DNA from: Lentibacillus cibarius
Lineage (GTDB): Bacteria; Bacillota; Bacilli; Bacillales; Amphibacillaceae
Reading direction: 5' to 3'
NCBI RefSeq assembly: GCF_005887555.1
Contig: NZ_VCIA01000001.1
Location: 3,100,001 to 3,164,000, forward strand
Length of the DNA stretch: 64,000 nucleotides
The stretch's first letter is position 1; every line of letters starts with the position of its first letter. The translations under genes were made by a program, and so were the position numbers. Shown here in pieces: positions 17,493-24,628 of this stretch. The notes beneath the pieces are model-generated. The model searched no databases and had not been told where the DNA came from. It saw only the letters and a list, made by a program, of their open reading frames with translations.

Positions 17493-17527
17493 GATGCAAA
17501 TCACAAGTGGTTTAGCATCCTTTTTTT
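17493..17527 (+). terminator. Terminator of ddh
   Basis: GATGC pairs with GCATC and AAATCAC with GTGGTTT (one T-G pair, one bulged A), followed by C and eight T. A strong hairpin-plus-T-run. Confidence 0.8.
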
Positions 17528-17888
17528 ATTGTTATGACAATCTTAAGTTTCATTTGCATAATGAAATAACATACCAACTGCCATACTTATCTGCTAAATC
17601 CTTGTTATTTTCAATGTTATTTAATGCGAAAATTATAGTATTCTAGGTGAAAAGAGATGATTAATGTGACTGCATTGTTGAACGCATGGGACTGTAAAAC
17701 GTACAAAAGTTTCCAGGGGAACAGAAGAAGTAAGAGGTAATCTGTGACAGGAACTCTAAAAAAGCAATCACAAGTGAAGTTCGACAGTAAAAAATTGATT
17801 AGAAGTTTTTTTAAAATAGATACCGAAGAAAATATTAAGATGATTTCTATAACAAGTATTTTAAATTACTTTTTTGTACTCTTAAATT
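17528..17888. other. AT-rich intergenic stretch before the insertion sequence
   Basis: About 360 bases with no open frame of note, no hairpin followed by T and no recognisable RNA. The 3' end carries the first copy of the 8-bp target duplication (GAACCACG, 17889-17896). Confidence 0.5.
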
Positions 17889-17952
17889 GAACCACGGAGA
17901 GCGTAAAATAGTTTGTGTAAATGAATATACCTAAACGATGGTCATAGAAAAA

Positions 17953-18008
17953 GGAAGACCTTTTCCTGTAGAATAGAGTTAGCACACAAAACCCACAGGA
18001 GGTCTTCC
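17953..18008 (+). promoter_or_regulatory. Hairpin sequestering the transposase ribosome site
   Basis: GGAAGACCT (17953-17961) pairs with AGGTCTTCC (18000-18008), and CCTGT (17965-17969) with ACAGG (17995-17999). The Shine-Dalgarno AGGAGG (17997-18002) is buried in this 14-bp stem. Transcripts entering from outside the element would fold it and block translation, a known self-limiting device in insertion sequences. Confidence 0.75.
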
Positions 18009-18010
18009 CT

Positions 18011-19204
18011 ATGAGTCATCTTACTACAGATTTGCTAGAAGGACTAGCCCAAAAGCAGGATATTGAAGAAATTTTTCGCCATCACTTGGAAACAGCCATC
18101 AATCAGCTTTTAAAACACGAATTAACGGCTTTCCTGGACTATGAGCCTTATGAGCAGGCCGGCGTTAACTCCGGTAATTCCCGTAACGGGTTCTATGACC
18201 GAACGTTCAAAACGGAATACGGCAGCCTTGAGCTGCATATTCCCAGAGACCGCAACGGTTCCTTTCAGCAACAAACGCTGGCGCCTTATAAACGTTCTAA
18301 CGACACGCTGGAACAATTTGTAATCCATTTGTACGAAAAGGGCATAACGACGGATGAAATTGCTGATTTGATCGAAAAAATGTATGGTCAACATTATTCC
18401 AAACAGACCGTTTCAAATCTGACACAGCTTGTGTCAGAAGATGTTCAGGCATTCCATGAGCGAACCCTGGAGCGACGTTATGTGTGCATTTATCTGGATG
18501 CCACCCAGATCCCGATTCGTCGTCAAAGCGTTGAAAAAGAATCGGTCTATATTGCCATTGGCATTGCAGAAGATGGCGGCAAAGAAGTACTGGACTTTAC
18601 CATTGCCCCAACGGAATCCGCCAATGTGTGGGAGGAGTTGGTACAGCACTTATCTGAACGCGGTGTTGAACATGTCCTTCTCTTTATTTCGGACGGCTTG
18701 AACGGCATGACAGATGCCTTGCATCGTGTCTACCCAAAAGCCAAACATCAGGTGTGCTGTGTCCATGTTTCCCGCAATATCGCTAACAAAGTTCGTGTGA
18801 AAGATCGTGCGGCTATTCTGGATGATTTCAAGGCTATTTACGAAGCTGAGGACCGCCAGCAAGCTCTTAGTGCCCTGGACCAATTTCAAAATAAATGGCA
18901 CAAAACGTATCCTCGCGCTGTCGACGCAGTGATGAGACAGGATCGCTTATTAACGTTCTATGATTTCCCGGTATCCATCCGTTCCAGTATTTATACCACA
19001 AATCTCATCGAAGGATTTAACAAGGAAATCAAACGCTACGTCAAACGCAAAGAACAATTTCCCAACGAGGATGCCCTGGAACGTTTTCTGGTAACCCAAT
19101 TTTTGGATTACAACCATAAATTCGGTATGCGGTGCCACAAAGGATTTGGAAAGGCGAAGCCCGAACTACTGCAGATGTTTGAAGCGCTGGAAAATCAGGC
19201 TTAA
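18011..19204 (+). CDS. IS256-family (mutator-type) transposase
   Basis: A 397-residue DDE transposase of the family's normal length. The catalytic acidic residues are visible as Asp in YLDATQIP (about 160), Asp in FISDGLNGM (about 228) and Glu in TNLIEGFNKEIKR (about 334). The CCVHVSRNI stretch near 250 is the conserved C-H-H-like region of the family. It cuts and joins the element ends in trans. The ATG lies eight bases after an AGGAGG that is buried in a hairpin. No frameshift or stop was seen. Confidence 0.96.
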   Translation: MSHLTTDLLEGLAQKQDIEEIFRHHLETAINQLLKHELTAFLDYEPYEQAGVNSGNSRNGFYDRTFKTEYGSLELHIPRDRNGSFQQQTLAPYKRSNDTLEQFVIHLYEKGITTDEIADLIEKMYGQHYSKQTVSNLTQLVSEDVQAFHERTLERRYVCIYLDATQIPIRRQSVEKESVYIAIGIAEDGGKEVLDFTIAPTESANVWEELVQHLSERGVEHVLLFISDGLNGMTDALHRVYPKAKHQVCCVHVSRNIANKVRVKDRAAILDDFKAIYEAEDRQQALSALDQFQNKWHKTYPRAVDAVMRQDRLLTFYDFPVSIRSSIYTTNLIEGFNKEIKRYVKRKEQFPNEDALERFLVTQFLDYNHKFGMRCHKGFGKAKPELLQMFEALENQA

Positions 19205-19213
19205 CACCGCCAT

Positions 19214-19422
19214 CCTTGACCCTGCTTGCGGTCGTGGTGGTGTGTACATGGCGGCTGGGCAAAATAAAGCCCTCAAGGGGCTCCATCCGCACACCGAGCG
19301 TACCACGACCGATCTCTTCTACGTTCTCGCTGGCCGGGTCCCTGAACCCAACACAGCGAATCACGAAGAAGAGGCGCAGGGTCAAGGACAAGCAGCTGCC
19401 GCTGTGGCTTAGAGCAGCCACC
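19214..19422. other. Structured non-coding segment inside the IS256 element
   Basis: Between the transposase stop and the right end lies a GC-richer segment with nested perfect helices: 19214-19225 with 19376-19387 (12 bp); 19230-19238 with 19302-19310 (9 bp) enclosing a small hairpin 19268-19272/19278-19282; 19314-19320 with 19367-19373 (7 bp); 19327-19332 with 19354-19359 (6 bp) enclosing GGGT/ACCC at 19336-19339/19346-19349. A further hairpin GTGGCT/AGCCAC follows at about 19405-19422. The outer helix encloses two arms, a three-way junction, as in a folded RNA. No open frame on either strand is convincing. It may be an RNA of the element, a recombination structure, or captured sequence. 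Confidence 0.55.
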
Positions 19423-19572
19423 TAATCTTGAAACTTTGAAAAACAATGGCTAACCTTCTACAGGAATAGGGTCATTTACACAAAATTATTGACGCCCCCG
19501 AACCACGTAGACCATTACTTAGTTGACTTTCTCACTTAAGATTGGTAAGATGATTTTGAAAATAATAAATGT

Positions 19573-19771
19573 TTCCGCTAGGGGTGCCCTTTTAGAAGGG
19601 CTGAGATTAAAGTGATACTTTAGAACCCTTACAACCTGATCTGGTTCATACCAGCGGAGGGAAGTGGTATCGTCGCTTGTCTATGTTTATGAAAAATGGT
19701 TTCTTTCCATAAATGGACGTAAGCAGCGAACCTTCCCCTCCTCAATCTGTCGGAAACAGTAAAAGAGGAGG
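19573..19771 (+). promoter_or_regulatory. TPP riboswitch with ribosome-site expression platform
   Basis: The aptamer (about 19573-19668) shows the THI-box core: GGGGTGCCC, GGGCTGAGA, ACCCTT, ACCTGATCTGG and CAGCGGAGGGAAG. Downstream, CCTCCTC (19737-19743) can pair with the tenA Shine-Dalgarno GAGGAGG (19765-19771). Alternatively the aptamer's 3' GGAGGGAAG (19656-19664) can pair with CTTCCCCTCC just upstream and overlapping (19733-19742). Bound TPP should keep the aptamer strand busy, leave CCTCCTC free and shut translation. No strong terminator is present, so control is probably translational. Confidence 0.9.
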
Positions 19772-19779
19772 ATTTTTTA

Positions 19780-20463
19780 ATGAAATTTTCAGAAACACTG
19801 CGAGAGGCAACGAAACAAAGCTGGGAGATGAGTCTGCATCATCCGTTTGTTACGGGAATTGCAAATGGTGATTTGCCACTGGAGACGTTTAAGTATTATA
19901 TTCTCCAGGACATTTACTATTTGAAGCATTACGGGAAAGTGCATGCGATGGCAGCCGCGCAGGCAAGGGATTTCGAGACGACGGCGTTACTTGCGGATAA
20001 AGCGAAGATGACGGCACAGGCTGAATTGACGGTTCATGAGGAACATGCACGCGTTCTGAACATTACGAAGGAGGATATGGCGCAGTTTAAACCAGCCCCG
20101 ACGGCATACGGGTATACATCTCACTTGTACCGGGCTGCTCTCTCAGGCAGCCTCGGGCAGACGATTGCTGCGGTACTTCCTTGTTATTGGCTGTATGCGG
20201 ACATTGGCCAGGTTTATCAGAACGCGGTACCGCAGGAAGAAATCTATCAAAATTGGATTCAAATGTATGCAAGCGAATGGTTTCAAACTTCGACCCAGGA
20301 AATGATTGATCTGCTGGATGCACTGGCGGAAGAGGCCAGTGAACAGGAAAGAGAAGCCATGAAAGAACAATTTGTTATTGCCAAAGAATACGAGCTTGCA
20401 TTCTGGGAAATGTCCTATACGAAAGAAACGTGGCTTTCCAGCAGAATGGCCGTGCGACAATAA
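19780..20463 (+). CDS. tenA: Thiaminase II / aminopyrimidine aminohydrolase TenA
   Basis: A 227-residue TenA-family enzyme. Residues matching the known active site are Asp44 (LQDIYYLKHYGK), Cys135 (LPCYWLYADIG) and Glu near 205 (KEYELAFWEMSY), the same positions as in B. subtilis TenA. It hydrolyses aminomethyl-pyrimidine breakdown products of thiamin to recover the hydroxymethylpyrimidine for thiamin synthesis. It is preceded by a TPP riboswitch, which fits a salvage role, but no other thiamin genes follow. A hairpin closes the transcript. Confidence 0.95.
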   Translation: MKFSETLREATKQSWEMSLHHPFVTGIANGDLPLETFKYYILQDIYYLKHYGKVHAMAAAQARDFETTALLADKAKMTAQAELTVHEEHARVLNITKEDMAQFKPAPTAYGYTSHLYRAALSGSLGQTIAAVLPCYWLYADIGQVYQNAVPQEEIYQNWIQMYASEWFQTSTQEMIDLLDALAEEASEQEREAMKEQFVIAKEYELAFWEMSYTKETWLSSRMAVRQ

Positions 20464-20505
20464 GTATACGTGGCATAGCGATGTGCCGCTATACCAACGT
20501 GAAAC

Positions 20506-20536
20506 AATCCCCATCTGTACAGGTGGGGATTTGTTA
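20506..20536. terminator. Hairpin after tenA
   Basis: A near-perfect palindrome AATCCCCA...TGGGGATT with inner CTGTACAG, followed by TTGTTATGG. The T tract is poor, so termination may be partial. Confidence 0.55.
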
Positions 20537-20601
20537 TGGTTAAAGTATATAATGTTTTGTCCTGGAAATGATGAGAATGATCGGGAGAAGGAGGATATAC
20601 C

Positions 20602-21201
20602 ATGTGCCACTTACCGGAGCCATTACACTTATCATTTTATCACCAGCCGACCCTCCAACTGGCGCAGTCACTGCTAGGAAAATTGCTGCTGAAGGAAACA
20701 AAGGAGGGGGTTGCCGGCGGTTTGATTGTGGAAACGGAAGGCTACATTGGGCCTGGTGATCGTGCAGCCCATAGTTTTAATCACCGTCGCACGAAACGAA
20801 CGGAAATCATGTTCGGTGAGGCTGGTTATACATATACGTATTCGATGCATACGCACTGTCTCTTTAATGTTGTGAGCGGCCAGATTGACGCGCCGGAAGC
20901 TGTATTGATTCGCGGTGTGGAGCCGTATATTGGCCAGGAATTAATGGAACCACGGCGGCCCAAAGCGAAAAAGAAAAAAGAATGGACGAATGGCCCCGGC
21001 AAATTAACGAAAGCGCTCGGCATCACGATGGATGATTATGGACATGCACTTAATCAGCGTCCGCTGTGGATTGCTCCGGGGAGAAGTGTGGATGTTTCAG
21101 AAATTGCTGCTGGTCCACGGATCGGGATTGGAAACGCCGGGGAGGCAAAAGACTATCCATGGCGCTTTTGGATCCGCGACAATGCGTTTGTTTCCAGATG
21201 A
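20602..21201 (+). CDS. DNA-3-methyladenine glycosylase, AAG/MPG family
   Basis: A 199-residue alkylpurine glycosylase. AQSLLGKLLL, ETEGYIGPGDRAAHSF (about 48-63; catalytic Glu in VETEGYIGP), the Tyr-rich YTYTYSMHTHCLFNV and NGPGKLTKALGI are clear family motifs. It excises alkylated adenine in base-excision repair. An AAGGAGG ribosome site lies nine bases before the ATG. It is followed by a short tandem-repeat array and then a convergent amidase gene. Confidence 0.92.
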   Translation: MCHLPEPLHLSFYHQPTLQLAQSLLGKLLLKETKEGVAGGLIVETEGYIGPGDRAAHSFNHRRTKRTEIMFGEAGYTYTYSMHTHCLFNVVSGQIDAPEAVLIRGVEPYIGQELMEPRRPKAKKKKEWTNGPGKLTKALGITMDDYGHALNQRPLWIAPGRSVDVSEIAAGPRIGIGNAGEAKDYPWRFWIRDNAFVSR

Positions 21202-21289
21202 AGAAACGCAAGCGTCCTCGAAGGCTAAAAACGTCACGTCCTTGAAAAAGAAAACCACTTTTGAATGGGAAGATGTGTCGATGATTCCC

Positions 21290-21445
21290 CGTAAAGCGTT
21301 GATAATTGCAGCTAAAGCGTTGATGTTGCGCCGTGAAGCGTTGATAATTGCAGCTAAAGCGTCGATGTTGCGCCGTGAACCGTTGATATCCGTTGCTAAA
21401 GCGTTGATGTTTGCCGCACACCGGTTGATATCTGCTTTTGAAATT
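21290..21445. repeat. Short tandem array of the 21/42-bp CATCAACG repeat family
   Basis: About three and a half 42-bp units, each made of two 21-bp halves. On the minus strand each half starts ATCAACG and is followed by CTTTAGCTGC or CTTCACGGCG. The same design recurs at 52.5 kb and 61.9 kb. It starts about 90 bases after the glycosylase stop and lies between convergent genes. Confidence 0.85.
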
Positions 21446-21586
21446 GCGATACGCCTTCAGTACCGGCAGGCTAAAACCGCGACATCCTGTGCGGGCGCCT
21501 GCACTAGCGCGTCGAAGCTGGACATGGCTGATTTGGAACCTCAGCTGTCCACAGCAACCAAATCTACCATTATCTAGATAGTAAAA

Positions 21587-21614
21587 AAGCGAACAGTGTG
21601 GGTGCTGTTCGCTT
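21587..21614 (-). terminator. Terminator of the amidase gene
   Basis: Stem AAGCGAACAG/CTGTTCGCTT, with six T on the minus-strand side. It is nearly the same hairpin as at 10816, about 44 bases beyond the amidase stop codon. Confidence 0.8.
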
Positions 21615-21657
21615 CGTGTGGCTGCCTCCCTGGGACTAGAAGATCGTCTCCGAGGTC

Positions 21658-22449
21658 CTATTCAGCGGTGATAAATGCATCTTCAACGCCTGCTTTTTTG
21701 ACTTCCTCTAGTCGTGCTTTGGCGTTATCTCGTACGAAGAAGGCACCGGCCTGTATGCGGTACCAACGCTTGCCGGAAATGGTAACTGCCGCGACAAATG
21801 ACTCGATTCCTTTTGACCGAAGATGGGCTGTCCGATTTTCTGCATTTTCTTTTGATTGAAAGGAACCGGCAATTACTTTATAAAGTGTTCCAGCGCTTGC
21901 TTTACGCTCGAGGTTGAATGCTTTTGCTAATCCATTCACGTGTCCCTGTGCAACGGTTTGCCGCCAGGAAGCATCCTTCATCAGGTCAGCATCATGATCA
22001 TTGTCGATAAACCCATTTTCCGTTAAAAGCGCTGGCATCATCGTTTCTCGCAGTACATGAAAGTTTGCCTTTTTCTGCCCACGGTTGCTAAGCTGATTCA
22101 CCTTTGTTATTTCGTTGTGCATGATACCCTGATAATGTGCTGTTGTCGAGGAATCAGACAAGCTCGAGTGAATATAGTCCTCATATCCTTGCGCGGCCCC
22201 ATTATAGGAATTGCAGTGAATGGACAAATAATAGTCCGCACCCCAAGCATTGGCTTCGTTTGTTCGCTCACTTAAGCTTTTGCTGCTGTCATCAGTCCGG
22301 CTCATGCGGACATAGACGTCATTGTAATCATTGGTTAAAAGATGACGGATGCGTTGCGCTATATCCAGCGTCATATCTTTTTCTTGCATGCCGTTTCCTT
22401 GTGCTCCCGGATCGGCACCACCATGCCCCGGATCTACATAAAATTTCAC
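21658..22449 (-). CDS. N-acetylmuramoyl-L-alanine amidase with SPOR domain (CwlC-like)
   Basis: A 263-residue protein. The amidase_3 domain (about 1-175) has the zinc ligands His9 (DPGHGG), Glu23 and His78 (SIHCNS) and the catalytic Glu144 (TENGF). A SPOR peptidoglycan-binding domain with two repeats covers about 188-262 (LYKVIAGSFQSKENAE, RWYRIQAGAFFVRDNA). There is no signal peptide, as in B. subtilis CwlC, a mother-cell wall hydrolase that helps release the spore; a similar role is likely. The start is GTG, nine bases after GAGGAGGG. Single gene with its own terminator. Confidence 0.9.
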   Translation of the reverse strand: MKFYVDPGHGGADPGAQGNGMQEKDMTLDIAQRIRHLLTNDYNDVYVRMSRTDDSSKSLSERTNEANAWGADYYLSIHCNSYNGAAQGYEDYIHSSLSDSSTTAHYQGIMHNEITKVNQLSNRGQKKANFHVLRETMMPALLTENGFIDNDHDADLMKDASWRQTVAQGHVNGLAKAFNLERKASAGTLYKVIAGSFQSKENAENRTAHLRSKGIESFVAAVTISGKRWYRIQAGAFFVRDNAKARLEEVKKAGVEDAFITAE

Positions 22450-22791
22450 TACGAAAACCCTCCTCTCTGTTTACAGACCTGTTCAATCATATTGTATTAA
22501 AAGGAAGCGACGAACAATTGGACAAATGATTGGATTTGGCTAAATTAAGTCAAACGATGAGAATGACGACAGCATGCCTTAGGTTGAGGAAACTCTATTG
22601 CGAGATCGCGCTTCCTATAACTATAATCGGATGTCGGTGAGAAAAGGTGTGATGCGGATTTAACAATACCTGCCAACGTTTATTTAACCTGTCGAATTGT
22701 AGACTATTTTGGCAGGAGAGGTTATAATGATTTAAGTAGAACAACTTGTGCGATGGCAACGAATAAAGCAAAAAGGGAGGGGGAGTTAGCG
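22450..22791. other. Intergenic region between divergent genes
   Basis: No gene-like frame. A TATAAT near 22722-22727 may be the -10 of the coiled-coil gene, but no good -35 is at the right distance. No RNA was recognised. Confidence 0.4.
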
Positions 22792-23193
22792 TTGACAAAT
22801 GAACAAAATCTGCAAATCATGCAGGCCATCAAAGAGCTGCAGGAGCAAATGAATGCAGGATTTGCAAAAGTGGATCAGCGGTTCGAAGCGGTTGATCAAA
22901 GGTTTGAGGCGGTTGATCAGAGATTTGAGGCAATCGATCAGAGATTTGAGGCGATCGATCAAAGATTTGACAAAATGCAAGAAGAGATGGACACCAGGTT
23001 TAAAGAAGTGGATGCAAGGTTTGAAGCAATGGACACTAGGTTTAAAGAAATGGACGAAAAAATGGATTCCGGGTTTAATCAGATGAATAAAAAGATGGAC
23101 GACCTGCAGGGCAGTGTTGAATTGCTTGCCAAGAAAACATGGCATAATGAGGATGATATATATAAGGTGAAAAGAACGATGGGGATGGTATAA
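22792..23193 (+). CDS. Coiled-coil protein with heptad repeats
   Basis: About 133 residues. Residues 20-75 contain repeated heptads of the form D-Q-R-F-E-A-V/I, mirrored by near-identical 21-bp DNA repeats, and continue into charged helix (DTRFKEVDARFEAMDTRFKE). The whole protein is probably one long parallel coiled coil. The TTG start follows AAAGGGAGGGGG; an ATG 39 bases upstream has no such site. Similar small repeat coiled coils are common and unassigned in Bacillaceae. The repeat number can be expected to vary between strains. Confidence 0.7.
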   Translation: MTNEQNLQIMQAIKELQEQMNAGFAKVDQRFEAVDQRFEAVDQRFEAIDQRFEAIDQRFDKMQEEMDTRFKEVDARFEAMDTRFKEMDEKMDSGFNQMNKKMDDLQGSVELLAKKTWHNEDDIYKVKRTMGMV

Positions 23194-23207
23194 GAATCAG
23201 CTTTTCG

Positions 23208-23232
23208 CAGCCGAAACGAGGCTGTTTTTTTT
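23208..23232 (+). terminator. Terminator of the coiled-coil gene
   Basis: CAGCC/GGCTG stem with loop GAAACGA followed by eight T. Confidence 0.8.
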
Positions 23233-23249
23233 GTCTGAATTAATTGTTG

Positions 23250-23294
23250 GTGCCAGGCACTTATATAATTCTGAATAGTTATAGTGCCTGGCAC
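23250..23294. repeat. Inverted repeat GTGCCAGGCACT
   Basis: A 12-bp perfect inverted repeat, GTGCCAGGCACT and AGTGCCTGGCAC, separated by 21 AT-rich bases. Each arm contains its own palindrome TGCCTGGCA or TGCCAGGCA. It sits between the terminator and the B12 riboswitch; it may be a short dispersed repeat of the genome. Confidence 0.7.
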
Positions 23295-23344
23295 GTTTGT
23301 GTAACTTTATGTATAATTAGAACTAGCGAATAACTTAATCGTTT

Positions 23345-23520
23345 AGGGTACGGGTGATTTCAACTTATGAAATCTTAAAAGGGAAGCTGGTTAAAGTCCA
23401 GCGCGGTCCCGCCACTGTATTTGCGAGCTAGCTGCTATGACCACTGTACATGTGTATGTATGGGAAGGTGCAGCAAGTGATGACCATGAGCCAGGAGACC
23501 TGCCTGTTACCTTCATGCAC
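23345..23520 (+). promoter_or_regulatory. Cobalamin riboswitch
   Basis: The aptamer includes GGGAAGCTGGTTAAAGTCC and then AGCGCGGTCCCGCCACTGTA, the conserved core, and GAGCCAGGAGACCTGCC (the B12-box end, about 23488-23505). It precedes the corrinoid uptake and salvage operon and a terminator at 23583. High adenosylcobalamin should reduce expression of the whole operon. Confidence 0.95.
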
Positions 23521-23582
23521 CAATGCCTACGAGGAATAGGAGGGTGTAAAGGGGCAGGCTAATGATGACTGTTCTTTTACAT

Positions 23583-23615
23583 AACCATCTTCATTTCTCG
23601 TGAAGATGGTTTTTT
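23583..23615 (+). terminator. Terminator of the B12 riboswitch expression platform
   Basis: AACCATCTTCA/TGAAGATGGTT 11-bp stem, loop TTTCTCG, followed by TTTTAT. It ends 27 bases before btuF and is probably the regulated element. Confidence 0.85.
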
Positions 23616-23641
23616 ATTTGCGTACACTAGGAGGTATTGAA

Positions 23642-24628
23642 ATGAAAAAGGTTTTATCATTTTTTCTATTGGTCATGTTTACAATCGGTCTTTTAACCGG
23701 ATGCGGTTCTGAAAGTCCCGACTCCGAAAAAGAGCCAGAGAACAAAGATGGAAAAACGGAAGAAACAGAAACGGGGCAATCTGCTTTTCCACTAACGGTA
23801 ACAGATGCACTCAATCAAGAAATGACTATTGCCGATAAGCCGGAGCGGATTGTTTCCTTAATTCCAAGTAATACCGAAATTGCCTTTGCGCTTGGGTTAG
23901 GGGATAAAATTGTCGGTGTCTCTGATCATGACAATTATCCGGAAGCGGTCAAGGAAAAAGAAAAAGTAGGCGGTATGGAATTGAACGTGGAAGTGATTCT
24001 AAGCCTTGAGCCTGATCTTGTGCTCGCACATGCTTCCAGCGCACATAATTCTAAAGAAGCGTTACAGCAGCTTCGGGATGCTGGCATTCATGTGTTTGTG
24101 GTACACGATGCACAGCAAATTGAAGAGACGTATGAAGCGGTTGAACAAATTGGACAGGTTACTGGCACGCAAGAAAAGGCAGAAGCTATTATTAGCAATA
24201 TGAAAGAAGAATTTGCCGCACTGCGTGAAAAAACAGATGAAATAAGCGATGAGGAACGAAAGTCTGTCTTCTTTGAGGTTGCACCAGCACCAGACATTTT
24301 CACTGCAGGTCAACACACCTTTTTTAATGACCTCCTGCAGCTTGTCAATGCGGATAATGCGGCGAAAGAACAAGATGGCTGGGTCCGGATTGATCCTGAG
24401 TCCATTGTGGAACTTAATCCGGACGTCATTATAACAACGTACGGGCATTATGAGAATGATCCAGTGGAACAAATCATGAATCGTGATGGCTGGGGGGACA
24501 TGACCGCGGTAGAAAAAGAGCAGGTTTATGATGTCCAATCCGATCTTGTCAGTCGTCCCGGACCCCGCTTAGTGGAAGGTGCAAAGGAGATTGCCGAGGT
24601 TGTTTATCCGGAACTTTTTGAAGAATAA
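23642..24628 (+). CDS. btuF: Corrinoid ABC transporter substrate-binding lipoprotein BtuF-like
   Basis: About 328 residues. A lipoprotein signal ends at LLTGC with Cys21. A periplasmic-binding domain of the helical-backbone type (BtuF/FecB) follows at about 58-325, with PERIVSLIPSNTEIAFALGLGD at its start and EPDLVLAHASSA. It captures cobalamin or cobinamide outside the membrane for BtuCD. AGGAGG precedes the ATG by seven bases. It is the first gene after the B12 riboswitch and overlaps the btuC start region. Confidence 0.92.
   Translation: MKKVLSFFLLVMFTIGLLTGCGSESPDSEKEPENKDGKTEETETGQSAFPLTVTDALNQEMTIADKPERIVSLIPSNTEIAFALGLGDKIVGVSDHDNYPEAVKEKEKVGGMELNVEVILSLEPDLVLAHASSAHNSKEALQQLRDAGIHVFVVHDAQQIEETYEAVEQIGQVTGTQEKAEAIISNMKEEFAALREKTDEISDEERKSVFFEVAPAPDIFTAGQHTFFNDLLQLVNADNAAKEQDGWVRIDPESIVELNPDVIITTYGHYENDPVEQIMNRDGWGDMTAVEKEQVYDVQSDLVSRPGPRLVEGAKEIAEVVYPELFEE

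Larger units (their letters stand above)
17897..19500 (+). mobile_element. IS256-family insertion sequence, complete
   Basis: A 1,604-bp element bounded by imperfect terminal inverted repeats of about 28 bp. The left end starts GAGAGCGT, the complement of the right end starts GGGGGCGT, and both continue to a shared TTTGTGTAAATGA. It is flanked by the 8-bp direct repeat GAACCACG (17889-17896 and 19501-19508), the target duplication expected for IS256. It holds one intact transposase, a 5' hairpin that covers the ribosome site, and about 290 bp of non-coding, strongly paired sequence after the transposase. Intact ends, target duplication and open frame suggest recent and possibly active insertion. 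It lies between ddh and the TPP riboswitch without breaking a visible gene. Confidence 0.92.

Noticed and set aside
19041..19421. Minus-strand 126-codon frame across the transposase end and the structured IS segment
   Set aside because: It runs antisense to the transposase, lacks a ribosome site and has no recognisable family.
16209..19524. Shared 14-bp string GACCATTACTTAGT near 16209 and 19511
   Set aside because: Too short and without context to claim a repeat or an excised copy; may be chance.
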